Assembly: GCA_905235315.1 (NCBI GenBank)
Contig: CAJOLG010000070.1
Coordinates: 1 to 8,192 of the forward strand
Length of the DNA stretch: 8,192 nt
Origin: an uncultured Solobacterium sp.
Lineage (GTDB): Bacteria > Bacillota_I > Bacilli_A > Erysipelotrichales > Erysipelotrichaceae
Direction: 5' to 3'
Below, in pieces: positions 5,953 through 8,192 of the stretch (position 1 is its first letter; every line of letters begins with the position of its first letter). The notes below the pieces were generated by a model. The model made no database searches. It had not been told where the DNA came from and saw only the letters and a list, made by a program, of their open reading frames with translations. A program made the position numbers and the translations under genes.

Positions 5953-6795
5953 TTATGCGGCTTTTGTGACCGCATTTGCGACCGCTTTGATTTCGGGAAC
6001 CTCAAGATCCTCAATGGTGCCCTCATCTCCCGCCTGAGCGTAGCCTTCCCGCATCGGGATTTTGGCAAGAACCGGAATCCCGTATTTGCCGGCAATCTCA
6101 TCAATGTGGGACTCCCCGAAGATATTGATCCGGTTTCCGCACTGACCGCATTCCACATAGCTCATGTTTTCAACCAGACCGAGCAGCGGAATATTCATCA
6201 TATTGGCCATATTGATGGCCTTTTCAACTACCATTCCGACAAGTTCCTGCGGAGAAGCGACAACGATGATTCCATCCAGCGGCAGAGACTGAAATACGGT
6301 CAGCGGGACATCGCTGGTTCCCGGAGGCATGTCCACTACCATATAGTCAACATCGTCCCAGTAAACCTCCTGATAAAACTGCCGGATCATGCCTGCGACG
6401 ATCGGGCCGCGCCAGATGACCGGCTGATCATCCCGTTCCAGCAGCATATTTGCGCTGACCACCTGAATTCCGCTCTTTGTGACAGCAGGATATGCAAGTT
6501 CCCCGTCGCCGTACATCTTTTCTGTTACGCCGAACACCTTAGCCATCGAAGGTCCGGTGATATCTCCGTCAAGAACCGCCGTCCGGAACCCTCTGCGCTG
6601 CAGTTCGCTCGCAAGAAGGCTCGCGACAAACGACTTGCCGACGCCGCCTTTGCCGGATACGATACCGATAATATGGCCGATCCTGCTTTTGGCGTGCGGT
6701 TCAATTTTCAAACTTTCTGCAGTGCGCTCTCCGCAGCTGGCAGAGCACCCTTCACAATTATGATTGCAGTTGCTTGAATTAATCTCATTACTCAT
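5953..6795 (-). CDS. mrp: Mrp/ApbC/Nbp35-type Fe-S cluster carrier P-loop ATPase
   Basis: Dimeric cytoplasmic ATPase that carries and delivers Fe-S clusters to target proteins; 280 residues. The deviant Walker A is SGKGGVGKS (47-55) with the signature lysine 49. DGDITGPSM (76-84) and VVDMPPGTSD (153-162) are the switch and Walker B regions. CGQC (216-219) is the inter-subunit cluster-binding pair. The N-terminus has a second cysteine group, Cys10/Cys14/Cys17/Cys21 (CNHNCEGCSASC), resembling the N-terminal cluster site of Nbp35. There is no N-terminal DUF59/MIP18 domain, as is usual for the short form. The ATG at 6795 is preceded by GAGGAG at about 11 bases, slightly long. It is divergent from purA. 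No terminator separates it from the two-component genes, so partial read-through into them is possible. Confidence 0.95.
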   Translation of the reverse strand: MSNEINSSNCNHNCEGCSASCGERTAESLKIEPHAKSRIGHIIGIVSGKGGVGKSFVASLLASELQRRGFRTAVLDGDITGPSMAKVFGVTEKMYGDGELAYPAVTKSGIQVVSANMLLERDDQPVIWRGPIVAGMIRQFYQEVYWDDVDYMVVDMPPGTSDVPLTVFQSLPLDGIIVVASPQELVGMVVEKAINMANMMNIPLLGLVENMSYVECGQCGNRINIFGESHIDEIAGKYGIPVLAKIPMREGYAQAGDEGTIEDLEVPEIKAVANAVTKAA

Positions 6796-6819
6796 GTTCT
6801 GTTTTTCTCCTCAAACACC

Positions 6820-6832
6820 TGGTATTTTACCA
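6820..6832. promoter_or_regulatory. Inverted repeat over a -10-like box in the mrp-purA divergent region
   Basis: TGGTATTTTACCA has perfect 5-base arms around TTT. On the minus strand it contains TAAAAT (6824-6829), a plausible -10 for mrp placed about 28 bases before its ATG, though no good -35 is visible. The overlap of a symmetric element with a -10 would suit repressor control of mrp, but an inverted repeat this short can occur by chance. Confidence 0.3.
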
Positions 6833-6879
6833 AATCTCCTCTCTCCCTGCACTGTTATGGCTCGTTTGGACAGGAAACA

Positions 6880-6888
6880 TGCTAAAAT
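6880..6888 (+). promoter_or_regulatory. Extended -10 promoter of purA
   Basis: TGCTAAAAT carries the TGn extension and a five-of-six -10 box. The -35 region (near 6861-6866) shows no match to TTGACA, as is common for extended -10 promoters. The predicted start is near 6895, leaving a leader of about 24 bases, which is too short for a purine riboswitch. AGAGG at 6907-6911 is the ribosome site. Confidence 0.55.
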
Positions 6889-6918
6889 ATGGGTCGTTGT
6901 GAGAAAAGAGGAAATAGT

Positions 6919-8192
6919 ATGGCTGGTTATGTAGTAGTCGGAAGTCAGTGGGGCGATGAAGGCAAAGGTAAAATTGTTGACCTGCTCGGCACGCACATGG
7001 ATATGGTTGTTCGTTTTCAGGGCGGCAACAACGCCGGACACACCGTTGTCGTCAACGGCAAGACAGTGATCCTGCATCTTCTTCCGTCCGGAATTCTGAA
7101 TAAAGATGCGCTCTGCGTGATCGGACCCGGTGTTGTCGTAAATCCGTTTGTCCTGTTTGAAGAAATCGATAAACTCAACGCACAGGGATTTGACTGCTCC
7201 AATGTCCGTGTCAGTGACCGTGCCCATCTTCTCATGCCTTACCATAAATATATTGATGAACTCGAAGAAGCCGACGCCGGTGCCGGAAAGATCGGTACCA
7301 CCAAAAACGGAATCGGCCCCTGCTATGCGGATAAATACAACCGGATCGGAATGCGCGTATGCGATCTCAAAGACTGGGATGTGTTCTGCGCAAAACTCCG
7401 TACGATTCTGGATAAAAAGAACCGTCAGATCGTCAATCTCTACAACGGTACCCCGTTTGACTATGATGAGATGGTCAGCCAGTTCGCCGAAATCCGGCCC
7501 CGTCTTCTGCCGATGATCATCGATGCGGTCGATAAAGTCAACAAGGCGCTCGATGCCGGCAAAAACGTACTCTTTGAGGGTGCACAGGCCAATATGCTGG
7601 ATATCAATTACGGAACGTATCCGTATGTCACCTCTTCTTCCCCGACCGCTGCCGGGGTCTGTGAAGGCGCCGGAGTCAGCCCGAAAAAACTCGATCGGAT
7701 TATCGGTATCGCAAAAGCCTACAGCACGCGTGTGGGAGAAGGCCCTTTCGTAACAGAACTGAATAACGAGACCGGTGAAAAGCTGCGGAAAACCGGAAAT
7801 GAGTACGGTGCGACCACCGGCCGTCCCCGCCGCACCGGATGGCTTGATCTGCCCGTCGTCAAACAGGCAGTAACGATTAACGGAATGACCGATCTTGCGA
7901 TTACCAAAATCGATATCCTCAGCGGCTATGACACCCTTCCGGTATGTATCGGATACCGGATCGGCGATACCGTCTACGATACCGTACCTGCCTTGATTTC
8001 TGACTATGAAAAAGCAGAACCGGTATACCGTGAATTCCCCGGATGGAAAGAAGACATCTCCGGCGTACGAAGCTATGAAGAGCTTCCGAAGGAATGCCGT
8101 GATTATGTGGAATTCATCCAGGAATACTGCGGTGTGCGCATCTGCCTGGTATCAGTCGGCCCGGATCGGGAAAGCAACATTCTTCTCAATCC
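6919..8192 (+). CDS. purA: Adenylosuccinate synthetase, nearly complete
   Basis: Joins IMP and aspartate with GTP hydrolysis to form adenylosuccinate, the first committed step to AMP. I translated 424 codons from the ATG at 6919; the frame is open to the right edge, and only the last few residues of this roughly 430-residue enzyme should be missing. The P-loop and catalytic Asp13 lie in QWGDEGKGK (10-18), and catalytic His41 in NNAGHTV (37-43). IMP-site motifs GTTKNGIGP and GTYPYVTSS are present. The loop GATTGRPRRTGWLD spans 297-310, and TKID (329-332) is the guanine-specificity motif. The form EGAQANMLDINYGTYPY, with Glu-Gly in place of Gln-Gly, is as I recall it from Firmicutes PurA. AGAGG seven bases upstream supports the start. 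It is divergent from mrp, with no other pur genes in view. Confidence 0.98.
   Translation, partial: MAGYVVVGSQWGDEGKGKIVDLLGTHMDMVVRFQGGNNAGHTVVVNGKTVILHLLPSGILNKDALCVIGPGVVVNPFVLFEEIDKLNAQGFDCSNVRVSDRAHLLMPYHKYIDELEEADAGAGKIGTTKNGIGPCYADKYNRIGMRVCDLKDWDVFCAKLRTILDKKNRQIVNLYNGTPFDYDEMVSQFAEIRPRLLPMIIDAVDKVNKALDAGKNVLFEGAQANMLDINYGTYPYVTSSSPTAAGVCEGAGVSPKKLDRIIGIAKAYSTRVGEGPFVTELNNETGEKLRKTGNEYGATTGRPRRTGWLDLPVVKQAVTINGMTDLAITKIDILSGYDTLPVCIGYRIGDTVYDTVPALISDYEKAEPVYREFPGWKEDISGVRSYEELPKECRDYVEFIQEYCGVRICLVSVGPDRESNILLN

Noticed and set aside
5632..6777. A 381-codon open frame on the plus strand
   Set aside because: It runs antisense to the N-terminal part of the response regulator and nearly all of mrp, both unmistakable. 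Its product is rich in His, Arg, Phe and Cys with no recognisable domain, as expected of an antisense shadow.
6889..6918. Purine riboswitch or T-box in the purA leader
   Set aside because: The leader after the extended -10 is only about 24 bases, too short for either, and no attenuator hairpin is visible.
6811..7245. A 144-codon minus-strand frame opposite purA
   Set aside because: It is the complement of the purA N-terminus, including QWGDEGKGK, and extends into the promoter region; no evidence of coding.

Overview
The window is compact bacterial chromosome with a base composition near half G+C (judged by eye). It carries ten protein genes: eight on the minus strand are complete, one minus-strand gene is cut by the left edge, and one plus-strand gene is cut by the right edge. 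There are no RNA genes, mobile elements or CRISPR arrays. The gene set points to an anaerobic member of the Bacillota: rubrerythrin, a ferredoxin-domain aldo/keto reductase, a four-cysteine TSCPD protein, Mrp/Nbp35, strong GGAGG-type ribosome sites and a Firmicutes-style PurA. A clostridial or erysipelotrichial lineage is a guess.

Layout, left to right. Positions 1-2350 hold a minus-strand cluster: aldo/keto reductase, then lspA (signal peptidase II), then an RluA/RluD-type pseudouridine synthase that overlaps lspA by 8 bases. It has a clear promoter at 2314-2341. A small XRE-type repressor gene (2388-2768) is a separate unit with its own promoter, its own hairpin terminator and a 15-bp palindrome upstream. 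Rubrerythrin and the small TSCPD protein (2920-3716) form a tightly coupled pair sharing the bases TAATG, closed by a terminator. A two-component system follows (3798-5901): an OmpR/PhoB-family regulator whose gene overlaps the start of its membrane histidine kinase, which begins with TTG. Mrp/ApbC (5953-6795) lies upstream of it on the same strand, and purA (6919 to the edge) is divergent from mrp.

The most notable regulatory structure is in the 51-bp gap between mrp and the response regulator. Two exact TTCACA copies stand one helical turn apart (11 bp), 9 bp upstream of a TATACT -10 box and with no -35 box. This is the arrangement used by PhoB/PhoP-type regulators, so the system probably controls its own transcription. 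Elsewhere the genes are mostly housekeeping: lipoprotein maturation, rRNA modification, Fe-S assembly, AMP synthesis and peroxide defence. I found no convincing new multi-gene system. The least understood items are the TSCPD protein coupled to rubrerythrin, the signal sensed by the kinase, and the target of the XRE repressor.
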